Positions 1 to 9,059 of a stretch of DNA of 64,000 bases are shown one piece after another (positions within the stretch are counted from its first letter, which is position 1; every line of letters starts with the position of its first letter). The DNA comes from Phycisphaeraceae bacterium. Lineage in GTDB: Bacteria; Planctomycetota; Phycisphaerae; Phycisphaerales; UBA1924. The stretch spans positions 2,232,001-2,296,000 of the forward strand of contig CP060234.1 in NCBI GenBank assembly GCA_023898685.1. Reading direction: 5' to 3'. A program made the translations under genes and the position numbers. The notes under the pieces were generated by a model. The model searched no databases. It was not told the DNA's origin and saw only the letters and a program-made list of their open reading frames with translations.

Positions 1-1426
1 CCGTCGAGATCACGTGCTCGGTCTGCTCCACCGACCGCCCCACGTACTTCATCGGGTCCAGCAGATCCCCGTCGGTCAGGCGGTCCTTCACCGGCGCGAA
101 CGCCGGGTCGCCCCGCAGCCGCTCGATCAGGTCGTTGTCGAGCCCCAGGTGCTTGACCCGGTGCCCCGCCTCCTGGGCGTGCACCCGGATCCGCTCGTGC
201 AGGTCCTGCCGATCTCCCCCGGCTTTCACGGCCTCCATCAGGATGTTCTCGGTGGCGAGGAACGGCAGCTCGCCCATCAGGTTCTTCTTGACCATCGCCT
301 CGTGCACCACCAGCCCCGACGCGACGTTGTGCATCAGGTCGAGCGCCCCGTCGAGCGCCAGGAACGCCTCGGGCAGGCTCAGCCGCCGGTTCGACGAATC
401 GTCGAGCGTCCGCTCCAGCCACTGCGTCGCCGCGGTGTCATACGCGTTGTCCACCAGGTTCATCACGAACCGCGTGAGCCCGCAGATCCGCTCGCACCGC
501 ATCGGGTTGCGCTTGTACGGCATCGCCGACGATCCGATCTGCCTGTCGCCGAACGGCTCGTCGATCTCCTTGCGGTTGGAGAGCAGCCGGATGTCGGTCG
601 AGATTTTGTGCAGCACCGCCGCCGCCGCCCCGAGGTCGCTCAGCACGAACGCGTCGATGAACCGCGGGTACGTCTGCCCCATCAGGCCGTGCGTCGCCGC
701 GTAGTGCCCGCCCGAAGCGAGCTTCTCCACGACCAGTTTCTCGAACCGATCCACCATCGCCGAGTCGCCGTTGAACAGCGCGAGATACGACGCCTGCGTC
801 CCTGTCGCGCCGCGGAAACCCCGGAAGCGGACGAAGCCGTGCTCGCGCAGCAGTCGGACCCTGAACTCGACGACCTCCAGATCGTGGGCCCACAGCGCGC
901 ACCGCCGCCCAACGGTCACGGGCTGGGCCGTCTGGTAGTGCGTGAACCCCAGCGTCGGCGTCGACTTGTGCTCGCCCGCACGGTCGAGCCACGCGAGCGT
1001 CGCCCGCCCCAGCTTCATCGCGATCAGCCGCAGGGCCGCGTCGATCTGCATCAGGTCGGCGTTGCACACCACGTCCTGGCTCGTCATCCCCAGGTGCAGG
1101 ATGGGCTTCGCGACCGGGCACGACTCGCCCAGGCCGTGCACGTGGCTCATCACGTCGTGCCGCAGCTCGCGCTCGATCTCCGCTGCCCGCGCGATCTCCT
1201 CATCGGTGATCCCACGCTCGACGACCTCCCGCAGCGCCCCGACCTGCTCGGCGCTCACCAGGGGCGAATCCCACACCTTCGTCACCTCGTGCTGCGCCTC
1301 CGCCACCGCCAGCCAGACCCGCCGCCACGTCTGGAACTTCCGCCGGGGCGACCAGATCCGCAGCATCGCCTCGCTCGCGTTCCGCGTCGCCAGCGGGCTC
1401 GTGTACGTGTCGTTGGGGTTCGTCAT
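1..1426 (-). CDS. purB: Adenylosuccinate lyase (partial, 3' end beyond window)
   Basis: Catalyses two fumarate-releasing steps of purine synthesis (SAICAR to AICAR, adenylosuccinate to AMP) in the cytosol. The translation begins MTNPNDTYTSPLATRNAS and runs about 475 codons to the window edge with no stop. The fumarase/aspartase superfamily signature GSSAMPYKRNP is clear at about codon 297. An upstream segment HLGMTSQDVV carries the TS residues typical of the family. Family members are about 430-480 residues, so little can be missing. It starts at ATG 1426, diverging from ffh across a 108-base gap that must hold both promoters. Family assignment is firm. Confidence 0.93.
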   Translation of the reverse strand, partial: MTNPNDTYTSPLATRNASEAMLRIWSPRRKFQTWRRVWLAVAEAQHEVTKVWDSPLVSAEQVGALREVVERGITDEEIARAAEIERELRHDVMSHVHGLGESCPVAKPILHLGMTSQDVVCNADLMQIDAALRLIAMKLGRATLAWLDRAGEHKSTPTLGFTHYQTAQPVTVGRRCALWAHDLEVVEFRVRLLREHGFVRFRGFRGATGTQASYLALFNGDSAMVDRFEKLVVEKLASGGHYAATHGLMGQTYPRFIDAFVLSDLGAAAAVLHKISTDIRLLSNRKEIDEPFGDRQIGSSAMPYKRNPMRCERICGLTRFVMNLVDNAYDTAATQWLERTLDDSSNRRLSLPEAFLALDGALDLMHNVASGLVVHEAMVKKNLMGELPFLATENILMEAVKAGGDRQDLHERIRVHAQEAGHRVKHLGLDNDLIERLRGDPAFAPVKDRLTDGDLLDPMKYVGRSVEQTEHVIST

Positions 1427-1534
1427 GAGGCAATCATACGACTACCGACCAACCCCCCTACCCTCCACGGCTGCGGTCACAGCCCGGGCCTTCCAAAGGA
1501 GCGCCCCGCGCCCTCTCCGCGCCGGCACCACACC

Positions 1535-3055
1535 ATGTTCGACCGACTCTCCGACGGGTTCAACAACGTCTTCCGCAAGCTCAGCGGCCAGGGCTCGATC
1601 TCCGAGAAGAACATCACCGACGCGATGGCGGAGGTCCGCACCGCCCTGCTCGAGGCCGACGTCCACTACGACGTCGTCAAGGCCTTCTGCGACGAGGTCG
1701 TCGCCGACGTCCTGGGACGCGAGGTCACCAAGAGCCTCAAGCCGGGCCAGGAGATGATCGGCATCGTCCACCGCCGCCTCGTCGCCCTGCTGGGCGGCGA
1801 CCCCGACGCCGACCCGCAGGAGGCGCTCAAGACGCTGGGCACCGACCGGGGCATCATGAAGGTCAGCCCGCCCCCCACCGTCGTCATGATGTGCGGCCTC
1901 CAGGGCTCGGGCAAAACCACCACCTGCGGCAAGCTCGCCGCCATGCTCAAGAAGCAGGGCCGCAAGACCATGGTCTGCGCCGCCGACCTCCAGCGCCCCG
2001 CCGCCATTGAGCAGCTCCACACCGTCGTCGAGCACGTCAACAAACAGTTCACCCAAGGCCCCACAGTCCTCTTCCACGGCGAGCCCGACAAGGCGGCCGA
2101 GTACGGCAAGGCCGTGAACGTCGCGGTCAAGGTCTGCCAGCGCGCCCTCGACGAGGCCCGCCAGCAGGGCGTCGACGTGCTCATCCTCGACACCGCGGGC
2201 CGCCTGCACGTCAACGACGAGCTGATGACCGAGCTGCACCTCGTCAACCGGGCGATGATGCCCCACCACATCTTCCTCGTCGTCGACGCGATGACGGGCC
2301 AGGACGCGGTCAACAGCGCCAAGGCCTTCCACGAGCGCCTCACCGTCGACGGCGTCATCCTCACCAAGTTCGACTCCGACACCCGGGGCGGCGCCGCCCT
2401 CTCCGTCAAGCAGGTCACCGGCGCCCCCATCCGCTACATCGGCGTCGGCGAGAAGCTCGACCAGATCGAGCCCTTCCATCCCGAGCGCATGGCGGGCCGC
2501 ATCCTGGGCATGGGCGACGTCGTCTCCCTCGTCGAGAAGGCTCAGCAGGAGGTCAGCGAAGAAGACGCCGCGAAGCTCAGCGAGAAGATGGCCCGCGGCG
2601 AGATGACGATGGATGATTTCCTGAGCCAGCTCCGCACGCTCCGCCGCATGGGCTCGATGAAGCAGCTCCTGGGCCTGCTCCCGGGCGTCGGCTCGATGCT
2701 CAAGGACGCCGACGTCGACGAGGGCCAGCTCAAACGCATCGAGGCCATGATCCAGTCGATGACCGCCGAGGAGCGGGCCCACCCCAAGATCATCCACGCC
2801 CCGCGCCGCCGCCGCATCGCCGAGGGCAGCGGCAGCGAGCAGCCCGCGGTGGGCCAGCTCATCAAGCAGTTCGACGCGATCAACAAGATGGCCAAGTCGA
2901 TGGCGGGCGCCGGGGGCGCGGGCCGCATCGCCGCCGCCCGCCAGATGGCCTCGGCCGGCGGCATGCCGGGCATGGGCCTGCCCATGATGAAGACCAAGGG
3001 CTCGACAAAGCAGGCCAAGCGGGGGGTCAAGCAGCGGAAGAAGCGAAAGCACTGA
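1535..3055 (+). CDS. ffh: Signal recognition particle protein Ffh
   Basis: GTPase of the signal recognition particle: it binds signal peptides of nascent membrane proteins with SRP RNA and docks on FtsY. The 506-residue protein has the N domain (1-90), the G domain with P-loop GLQGSGKTTTCGKLA starting at residue 121, DTAGRL and TKFDSD, then the M domain with the arginine-rich RNA-binding stretch PRRRRIAEGSG and a methionine/glycine-rich tail. I start it at ATG 1535 (MFDRLSDGFNNVF) because that is where family similarity begins. The reading frame stays open far upstream, but that part is antisense to purB. The only strong Shine-Dalgarno-like string, AAAGGAG, lies about 34 bases upstream, too far for normal use, and no in-frame start is nearer. 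Confidence 0.96.
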   Translation: MFDRLSDGFNNVFRKLSGQGSISEKNITDAMAEVRTALLEADVHYDVVKAFCDEVVADVLGREVTKSLKPGQEMIGIVHRRLVALLGGDPDADPQEALKTLGTDRGIMKVSPPPTVVMMCGLQGSGKTTTCGKLAAMLKKQGRKTMVCAADLQRPAAIEQLHTVVEHVNKQFTQGPTVLFHGEPDKAAEYGKAVNVAVKVCQRALDEARQQGVDVLILDTAGRLHVNDELMTELHLVNRAMMPHHIFLVVDAMTGQDAVNSAKAFHERLTVDGVILTKFDSDTRGGAALSVKQVTGAPIRYIGVGEKLDQIEPFHPERMAGRILGMGDVVSLVEKAQQEVSEEDAAKLSEKMARGEMTMDDFLSQLRTLRRMGSMKQLLGLLPGVGSMLKDADVDEGQLKRIEAMIQSMTAEERAHPKIIHAPRRRRIAEGSGSEQPAVGQLIKQFDAINKMAKSMAGAGGAGRIAAARQMASAGGMPGMGLPMMKTKGSTKQAKRGVKQRKKRKH

Positions 3056-3142
3056 GTGGCTTTTCGACAGAGTCGAGAGCGTCTACGAAGCTGCCGAGTA
3101 ATCCCGAATCAGCACTGGCGTGTCAATCCATATTAGTCATGA

Positions 3143-3733
3143 TCAACGCCTTCTCCGGCACAGAAGACCTGAAGCCCCTGCCACGATTGACAGAACAACT
3201 CCGGGCGTCGGTACAACTTGGATTCGCGCTCTTTGATCAAAACCAGCCCCCCAAGTGAATTCCTGCTCGATCACCCGCAACGATGCAAGGGGAGCGTCAA
3301 TGAAGGTAACCTGGCCCGAGATCAATCCGTTTTCAAAAGCTCGAGGGACGAAGATCGCTAGATAATCTACTCCAGTAGTAAGGCCAAATTCATCACCAGT
3401 CACCAACGACGAATCGAGTATGTTGCTGCTGTAATGGAACTCACTCGGGGCATTGAAAAGGGCCACCTCGCCACCAATCCGGTAGGAGTCCGCAAGCCCC
3501 GGCGTACTCCGAAAGACATCCCCATCGCCATCGTGGTCCAAGACAGCCTGTGGGATTCCATGGCTTCCGAACTGTGCCAATCCACGAATGTCAAGATCTC
3601 CGTCAGCGGTGATAATTGTCCCCGCACCGTTTGGAGTAGGTGAAAAGCTGAAGACAATCTCAGCACTTGAATCACTGACGAGGTATGCACTTGACAATGC
3701 GAGCGACGCAACGACAACGCTGATGTTTTTCAT
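3143..3733 (-). CDS. PEP-CTERM-like exported protein, function unknown
   Basis: A 196-residue exported protein. It has an N-terminal signal peptide (MKNISVVVASLALSSAYLV, then SSAEI) and a C-terminal tripartite tail: a VPTPG motif, a hydrophobic segment VVLSIVAGASGLLC and a terminal RRRR. This is the layout of PEP-CTERM sorting signals read by exosortase/archaeosortase-type systems, though VPTPG differs from the usual VPEP. The middle is beta-rich with a DHDGDGDVF acidic loop and no family I recognise. A GAGG ribosome site lies 9 bases before ATG 3733. Base composition is visibly AT-richer than the flanking genes, which could mean recent acquisition or just relaxed constraint. It ends tail-to-tail with ffh. 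Confidence 0.75.
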   Translation of the reverse strand: MKNISVVVASLALSSAYLVSDSSAEIVFSFSPTPNGAGTIITADGDLDIRGLAQFGSHGIPQAVLDHDGDGDVFRSTPGLADSYRIGGEVALFNAPSEFHYSSNILDSSLVTGDEFGLTTGVDYLAIFVPRAFENGLISGQVTFIDAPLASLRVIEQEFTWGAGFDQRARIQVVPTPGVVLSIVAGASGLLCRRRR

Positions 3734-3848
3734 TTTTCGTATCCTCTTTCAGTGCGGCTCATGTATCGAGAATGCTGGCCGCCGATTCCGACGACCGTTA
3801 CGCTGCCCTGTTCGAGCCCTGCAGTGAAGCGGTTCCGCTTGGCATCGG

Positions 3849-3877
3849 AGTATCGATGTACAATCCGTTTGCGGCAA
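3849..3877 (-). promoter_or_regulatory. Candidate sigma70-type promoter for the PEP-CTERM-like gene
   Basis: On the minus strand TTGCCG (3877-3872) and GATACT (3854-3849) are separated by exactly 17 bases, a reasonable -35/-10 pair. The implied start of transcription is about 110 bases before the ATG at 3733. It is inferred from hexamer match and spacing only. Confidence 0.35.
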
Positions 3878-4020
3878 TGTGATCACGCCCCACGCCCGCC
3901 AATATAGGGGACAGAGGGCGGCGTAGCTCCAGTCTAGATGCACCTCGTGCCACCAAGATCAGTCCTCCGATCTCGGTGCACTCCAACGCTCAACGTCTCG
4001 ATCGACGCCCCAGCAATCAA

Positions 4021-4048
4021 CACCGAGATCGCAGAGCCGATCTCGGTG
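4021..4048. repeat. Perfect 11-base inverted repeat, 6-base loop
   Basis: Arms caccgagatcg (4021-4031) and cgatctcggtg (4038-4048) are exact reverse complements around a 6-base loop. A further direct copy of cgatctcggtg lies at 3968-3978. No T-run follows, so it is a poor intrinsic terminator. It may be a protein-binding site upstream of the CotH gene. Confidence 0.55.
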
Positions 4049-4199
4049 GCACGGCGTGGACACCCGCGTGCCATTACAACGACGCTCCCCGCCCTACCCC
4101 ACTTCCCACTTCTCGGACCAAAATCACACCCTCATATCTGCTATCCTTCAGCCAGGCGCGGCCAACTCGGGGTGTTGCCGCGCCGGCAGGAGAGCCGAG

Positions 4200-7100
4200 A
4201 TGCGTTGCACTGCCCTCGCCGCGTTCTTCACCGCCGTCCCTACGCTCGCCGCAATCGCCGAGACACCCCCGCCCACCGGCGACGCGGGCTACACCGACGC
4301 GGGCGACACCATCTTCGTCGACGACGAGCTCACGCTCGTCACCGTCACCCTCGACCCCGCCGACCTCCAGGCGATGCTCGCCGACCCGTGGAACGACACC
4401 TACCGGCTCTGCACGGTCCGCATCGCCAACTCCCGGATCGACGACACGATCACTGACGTCGGCATCCACCCCCGCGGCAACACGGCCCGCAACGCGATCA
4501 AGAAATCCTGGAAGCTCAAGTTCAACGAGTTCGTCCCGGGCCGGACCGTTCACGGCCTCGAAAAGCTCAACATCAACGGCCACCAGAACGACCCGAGCGT
4601 CGTCCGCGGCAAGCTCGCGTGGGACACCTACAACGGCTTCGGGGTGCCGTCGCCCCGGGCGTCGATGGTCCACCTCGTCATCAACGACGGCTCGCTCGTC
4701 GACGACGTCTACGCCAACGTCGAGCAGATCGACGACGAGTTCCTCAAGGCCTGGTTCGGCAACGACACCGGCAACCTCTACCAGTGCGGCTACAAGGGCC
4801 GGCGGGCCGACCTCCGCTATATCGCGCCGGGTGACGCGGCGGCCTATCAGAACATCGGCGGAACGTACGAGCTCGAGGAGGACAGCGGCGCCAACCAGTT
4901 CGTCGATCTGGCCGACTTCATCTCGTTCATCGAGTTCGCCGACGACGCGACCTTCGCCGCCGAGCTCGTCGACCGCTTCGCCGTCGACAACTTCCTTCGC
5001 TCGCTCGCGGTCGACTGCGTCAACGGCCACTGGGACAACATGTGGTATGGCGCCAACAACTTCTTTCTCTACGCCAACCCGGATACGGGCCGGTTCGAGT
5101 ATGTCCCTTACGACCTCGACAACACCTACGGCATCGACTTCTTCAGCACCAACTGGGCGACGCGTCCGCCGCTGAGCTTCGGCAACGGCGGGTTCGGCTG
5201 GGACTACGGCTCGGCCTATGGCGGCGGCCCCGAGCCCCCGCTCGTGCGCCGCGTTCTCGCGATCGACGCCTACCGGGATCAGTACCTCCGCTACGTTCGC
5301 GAGCTCGTCGGCGCCCTGGGCGAGCCGAACGAGCCTGTGCCGACCGTCTACACCGACACCGCGGGCGACGTCTTCAACGCCGGGACCGATCCGCACTTTG
5401 ATCTCCTCGGGGTCACGCTGGCCAACGACTGGTACGAGCTGTTCGCCGAGGTCACCGTCGCCGGCCCGATCGACGTCGGGGGCACGACCGACCAGTCTCG
5501 CATCGTCTTCTTCTTCAACACCCGCCCGGGCGGCTCGACCTCGAACCCCTGGGGGCGGGCGATCAACACGCCCGTCCGGGCCGATTACTTTCTGGGCACC
5601 TGGACCGACCACGGCGGGGGGTTCCTGTTCTACGAGTGGAACGGGACGAGCTGGGACCTCCTGCACGCCTCGTTCAACGATCCCGGCGGCCTCGGGCAAG
5701 ACCTGAGCGACAAGGTCGACGGCGTCGTTCGCTACACCATCCCCCTTGAAGCCATGAACCTCCTCGGGTCCGACGCCTTCACCTTCGACGTCGTCACCAC
5801 CAACGACCGCGGCGGCGGCTTCGAGCCCGGCCTCGACCACCTCTCCAACCCGTCGATGGCCACGCCTGATTACAACACCGCTTCGACCGCGGGCGACTAT
5901 CTCAACTTCGTCGTCACCCCGATCGAGCCCGATCCCGGTGCGTTCGTCGATGGCCCCTTCACGCTCCCGCCGAGGGAGGCGCTCATCGATTCGCTCCGCG
6001 ACCAGCTCGCGCCCTACGCGTTCCAGGCCTCGTTCGACAACGGGCACAGCGACTACGGCTACACCGACGCCGACTTCCTCGCCTCGTTCGATTCGCCGGC
6101 GGCGTGGGTCGGCGCGGCGCCGTGGGCCTGGGGCATCAAGCCCTACATCGAGGCCCGCACGGATGATCTCCGGGCCAATGCGCCGGTGCCCGATCCGCTG
6201 CCCCCGCTCTTCATCAACGAAGTCATCTCCAACAACGACACGATCATCGCCGACGAGGCCGGCCAGTTCGAGGATTTCATCGAGATCTACAACGCGGGTG
6301 ATGTGCCCGTCGATCTCTCCGGCATGTGGCTTACCGACGATCCGGGATTCCCGCGCGCGTGGCCTATCCCGGCCGGCACGATCATCGCCGCGGGCGGCTA
6401 CCTCCTCATCTGGGCCGACAACGACCCGGCCGACGGCCCGCTGCACGCCACGTTTGGCCTCTCCACGGGCGGCGAGACCGTCGCCCTCTTCCACAACGAC
6501 GCCAATGGCGTCGTTCTGATCGACAGCCTCACCTTTCCGGCGCTCGCCCCCGACGAGTCGTTCGGCCGATTCCCCGACGGCGACGAGTACACCGAGGTGT
6601 TCTGCGCGGTTACCCCCCTCGGCGCCAACGACGACGACGATTCGTGCTTCATCGACCCGGACCCAACGCCCCGTGTGTTCGTGAACGAATGGCTCGCGAG
6701 CAACGACGGTGTGATCGTCGATGAGTTTGGTGACGCCGACGACATGTTCGAGCTCTACAACGACGAAGGCGCCGAGGTCGATCTCGGCGGACGCTACCTG
6801 ACCGACGACCTCGCCAACCCCACCAAGTGGGCCATCCCCGCGGGCGTCGTTATCCCCGCCAAGGGCTATCTCGTCTTCTGGGCCGACGACGAAACCACAC
6901 AGGGCCCGATGCACGCGGCTTTCAAGCTCTCCGCGGGCGGCGAGTCGGTCGGCCTGTTCGACCGAGCCGACAACGCCTTCGCGCCGATCGACGCGGTCAG
7001 CTTCGGCTCGCAGACCACCGACGTGAGCGAGGGCCGCACCCCCGACGGCGCCGCCTGCATCGCCACGCTCCCGGCGCCCTCGCCCGGCGCCGCCAACCCC

Positions 7101-7271
7101 GCGGGCCCCGCCGACCTCAACGCCGACGGGCTGCTCGACCTCGCCGACATCAGCGGCTTCATCGCCGCGTTCGTCGCCGGCGAGCCGGCGGCCGACCTCG
7201 ACGGCAACGGGCTCTACGACCTCGCCGACATCAACACCTTCATCGCCCGATTCGGCGACCCGTGCCCCTGA
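4200..7271 (+). CDS. Secreted CotH-like kinase protein with two lamin-tail domains and GC-type dockerin
   Basis: A 1023-residue exported protein. After a signal peptide (MRCTALAAFFTAVPTLAAIA) it has a CotH-type domain: HPRGNTARNAIKKSW, the KLNING strand, the block around HWDNMWYGANNFFLY (about residue 277) and FEYVPYDLDNTYG. CotH proteins are atypical secreted protein kinases of spore coats and cell surfaces. A beta-sandwich-like middle follows, then two lamin-tail domains from about 669 (FINEVISNND) and 823 (FVNEWLASND). It ends in a dockerin-like pair of Asp-rich loops (DLNADGLLDLADI and DLDGNGLYDLADI) and a terminal DPCP. The start is ATG 4200, with AGGAGA 8 bases upstream. The role is probably cell-surface or extracellular; the substrate is unknown. 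Confidence 0.85.
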   Translation: MRCTALAAFFTAVPTLAAIAETPPPTGDAGYTDAGDTIFVDDELTLVTVTLDPADLQAMLADPWNDTYRLCTVRIANSRIDDTITDVGIHPRGNTARNAIKKSWKLKFNEFVPGRTVHGLEKLNINGHQNDPSVVRGKLAWDTYNGFGVPSPRASMVHLVINDGSLVDDVYANVEQIDDEFLKAWFGNDTGNLYQCGYKGRRADLRYIAPGDAAAYQNIGGTYELEEDSGANQFVDLADFISFIEFADDATFAAELVDRFAVDNFLRSLAVDCVNGHWDNMWYGANNFFLYANPDTGRFEYVPYDLDNTYGIDFFSTNWATRPPLSFGNGGFGWDYGSAYGGGPEPPLVRRVLAIDAYRDQYLRYVRELVGALGEPNEPVPTVYTDTAGDVFNAGTDPHFDLLGVTLANDWYELFAEVTVAGPIDVGGTTDQSRIVFFFNTRPGGSTSNPWGRAINTPVRADYFLGTWTDHGGGFLFYEWNGTSWDLLHASFNDPGGLGQDLSDKVDGVVRYTIPLEAMNLLGSDAFTFDVVTTNDRGGGFEPGLDHLSNPSMATPDYNTASTAGDYLNFVVTPIEPDPGAFVDGPFTLPPREALIDSLRDQLAPYAFQASFDNGHSDYGYTDADFLASFDSPAAWVGAAPWAWGIKPYIEARTDDLRANAPVPDPLPPLFINEVISNNDTIIADEAGQFEDFIEIYNAGDVPVDLSGMWLTDDPGFPRAWPIPAGTIIAAGGYLLIWADNDPADGPLHATFGLSTGGETVALFHNDANGVVLIDSLTFPALAPDESFGRFPDGDEYTEVFCAVTPLGANDDDDSCFIDPDPTPRVFVNEWLASNDGVIVDEFGDADDMFELYNDEGAEVDLGGRYLTDDLANPTKWAIPAGVVIPAKGYLVFWADDETTQGPMHAAFKLSAGGESVGLFDRADNAFAPIDAVSFGSQTTDVSEGRTPDGAACIATLPAPSPGAANPAGPADLNADGLLDLADISGFIAAFVAGEPAADLDGNGLYDLADINTFIARFGDPCP

Positions 7272-7319
7272 CACGAAGGGCACGGGCACGCGCGAACCGG
7301 TCGGCTGGGGTGGATGGGT

Positions 7320-8249
7320 TCACGGGCACCCAGCCAGGAACAAGAGCACGAACGCGGTGACGTCGTACAGGTCGAGGACGCCGTCACCGGTCAGGTCGGC
7401 GACCGGGTCTCCCGCCAGGAATCCGGTCGTGAACACCGAGATGTCGCCGAGATCGACGATGCCGTCACCGTTCAGATCGACGACGCACCCGGTGGTGGGG
7501 TTGGTCAGGTTCACTCCCTCCGACAACTCGACATAGATATCGTCGAAATACACGGGCCCGAAGTTCGTCCCGCTCGACCCACCCGACGTCTTGATGTAGA
7601 ACGTGATGAAGCTGCTCGAATCGCCGACACGGAACTCGAACGTGTCGTCGCCGCTCTCGTCCATGAGCAGATCGTCCGGCGACGCGTCGGCCCCCGGCGT
7701 GTTGTTCATCCACAGGCGGTACACGTTCTGGTCGGCGTCGACATAGAGCCACACGTTGTACCAGTTGTCCGCGGTGAGATTGGTCACGTTCTCGTAGTTG
7801 CCCTCGTCGTCGTCCCACACCCGTACGTCGAGGTTCTGCGCGCTGTTGGCCATCCCGATCTCGGGCCCGAAGTCGCTGTATTCGCTCGGGTGCGACATGG
7901 GCGACACCCCGACCGAGAACGTCTGCTTCTCCGCGACGCACATGCGAAAGAACATCATCTTCGCCGTGCCGTCCAGCACCGCGAGGTGCTCCGCGAGCAT
8001 GGACTTGTGGAGCGTCGAGGACGACGAGGGCACGTACATCACCTGGTTGGTCGGATCCCACGGATCGACGACGACGCTGTTCTCGCCGCCCGACGAATCC
8101 CACCCATCCTGGCCGTCGATCAGCCCGATCGTCTCATCCTCGAACCCGTCGAAAAGGGCGAACTGGGCATTCTCGGCCGGCGCCCCGAACGCGAAGCCGG
8201 CGAACGCCGCGATGGTCAGGCCGGACTTTCCGGAGCAAATGTGGTGCAT
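7320..8249 (-). CDS. Secreted jelly-roll-type protein with GC-type dockerin
   Basis: A 309-residue exported protein. It has an N-terminal signal region (SGKSGLTIAAFAGFAFGAPA) and a beta-sandwich central part beginning FDGFEDETIG and including VYFDDIYVEL, the pattern of concanavalin A-like or carbohydrate-binding folds. The C-terminal dockerin-like pair is DLNGDGIVDLGDI and DLTGDGVLDLYDV, followed by FLAGCP. The Asp/Asn spacing is that of EF-hand calcium loops. It lies tail-to-tail with the CotH protein, which carries the same C-terminal module, so both may be anchored or sorted in the same way. A purine-rich ribosome site (GGGGGAGAAAGG) precedes ATG 8249. The ligand is unknown. Confidence 0.8.
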   Translation of the reverse strand: MHHICSGKSGLTIAAFAGFAFGAPAENAQFALFDGFEDETIGLIDGQDGWDSSGGENSVVVDPWDPTNQVMYVPSSSSTLHKSMLAEHLAVLDGTAKMMFFRMCVAEKQTFSVGVSPMSHPSEYSDFGPEIGMANSAQNLDVRVWDDDEGNYENVTNLTADNWYNVWLYVDADQNVYRLWMNNTPGADASPDDLLMDESGDDTFEFRVGDSSSFITFYIKTSGGSSGTNFGPVYFDDIYVELSEGVNLTNPTTGCVVDLNGDGIVDLGDISVFTTGFLAGDPVADLTGDGVLDLYDVTAFVLLFLAGCP

Positions 8250-8592
8250 GACTGCGCCTTTCTCCCCCGGACTGGCTTTCCCCCGGCTCTTCTCACCCGG
8301 CCCGGGACACCCCGAAGCCGATCCCGCGGATCATCGAGCCCAGAGCCCGGCACGCGGGTCAACGTTTCTCGAATCGGACCTTTTTGTGTACAAACGACAT
8401 GCCACATCGAGTAGGGCAGAATCCCGATCACACGGCCGAGCAATCGGGCGCTCAGCGCGACCGGTGGCCAGCAAGAGCCAGGAAGGGCCACGCTGAGCCA
8501 CGCCCACGCGCCCATCATCACACCGTGAGCCGGAATTCCAACTCGCCCTCGACGCCGATCGCGGCCACCCGCCCGTCGGGCATCCTCGCAGA
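8250..8592. other. Intergenic stretch, no gene seen
   Basis: This 343-base gap separates two minus-strand genes. I see no credible coding region. A short AT-rich patch at about 8378-8400 contains the near-palindrome tttgtgtacaaa and could hold promoter elements for the downstream secreted protein, but no clear -35/-10 pair is present. Confidence 0.4.
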
Positions 8593-9021
8593 TCACGCCG
8601 GGCTGGTGATCGAGACCGCGCCGCATCCGAGCAGCGGCTCGAGCAGGTTCGCCGCGCCGCCGTGCTCGACGATCAGTCCACCGACGACCCGGTCGACGTT
8701 CACGGCCGTGAATTCGAGCAACCGACCCGTCGGGGCCATCCCGAGCCACGCGCCCAGGTGCGTCCCGCGCGCGGTGACCAGGCTGGCCACCCGGTCACCC
8801 TCGGCGATCTGCTCGTCGACGCGGACGGTCAGGTCGGGGAACGCCTCGCGGACACCCGTCACATGCCGTCTGGCGCCGTCGACCCCCAAGGGATACCCGG
8901 TCTGCAGGTAGATCTCTGTGTACGCCGGATCAATGAACTCGTCGATCCGGTCCACATCGCCGGTCCCCACGACGAGTTCGTAGTACTCGCGTGTGATCCG
9001 TTTGGCGTCTTCGATTGACAT
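8593..9021 (-). CDS. SnoaL-like/ester cyclase family protein
   Basis: A 142-residue single-domain protein of the SnoaL/NTF2-like fold. It has RITREYYELVVGTGDVDRIDEFIDPAY written as a helix-turn-helix lead, the loop GVDGARRHV, and strands around FPDLTVRVDEQIAEGD and RVASLVTARGTH. Such proteins are small cyclases, isomerases or binding proteins, and the substrate cannot be told from sequence. I start at ATG 9021 (MSIEDAKR), where family similarity begins. A GTG at 9063 in the same frame overlaps the stop of the upstream lipoprotein gene as GTGA, and would add 14 residues and suggest translational coupling. Confidence 0.7.
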   Translation of the reverse strand: MSIEDAKRITREYYELVVGTGDVDRIDEFIDPAYTEIYLQTGYPLGVDGARRHVTGVREAFPDLTVRVDEQIAEGDRVASLVTARGTHLGAWLGMAPTGRLLEFTAVNVDRVVGGLIVEHGGAANLLEPLLGCGAVSITSPA

Positions 9022-9059
9022 GGGCGGTTCGGGTCTCGATCCTACCTTTTCCTGTTCGC

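Larger units (their letters stand above)
3734..4199. other. AT-richer intergenic stretch between divergent secreted-protein genes
   Basis: This 466-base gap holds no convincing gene. It contains a promoter candidate for the PEP-CTERM-like gene, a perfect 11-base inverted repeat with a third copy of the same 11-mer nearby, and the ribosome site of the CotH gene. Short open frames on both strands lack codon bias and similarity that I can recognise. Confidence 0.6.

Noticed and set aside
14..1534. In-frame extension of ffh far upstream on the plus strand
   Set aside because: It is antisense to purB, has no family similarity and precedes the conserved Ffh N-terminus.
4074..7289. Very long minus-strand open frame opposite the CotH gene
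   Set aside because: It mirrors the GC-rich codon pattern of the real gene, is Val/Gly/Arg/Asp-rich with no domain, and the plus strand has clear domains throughout.
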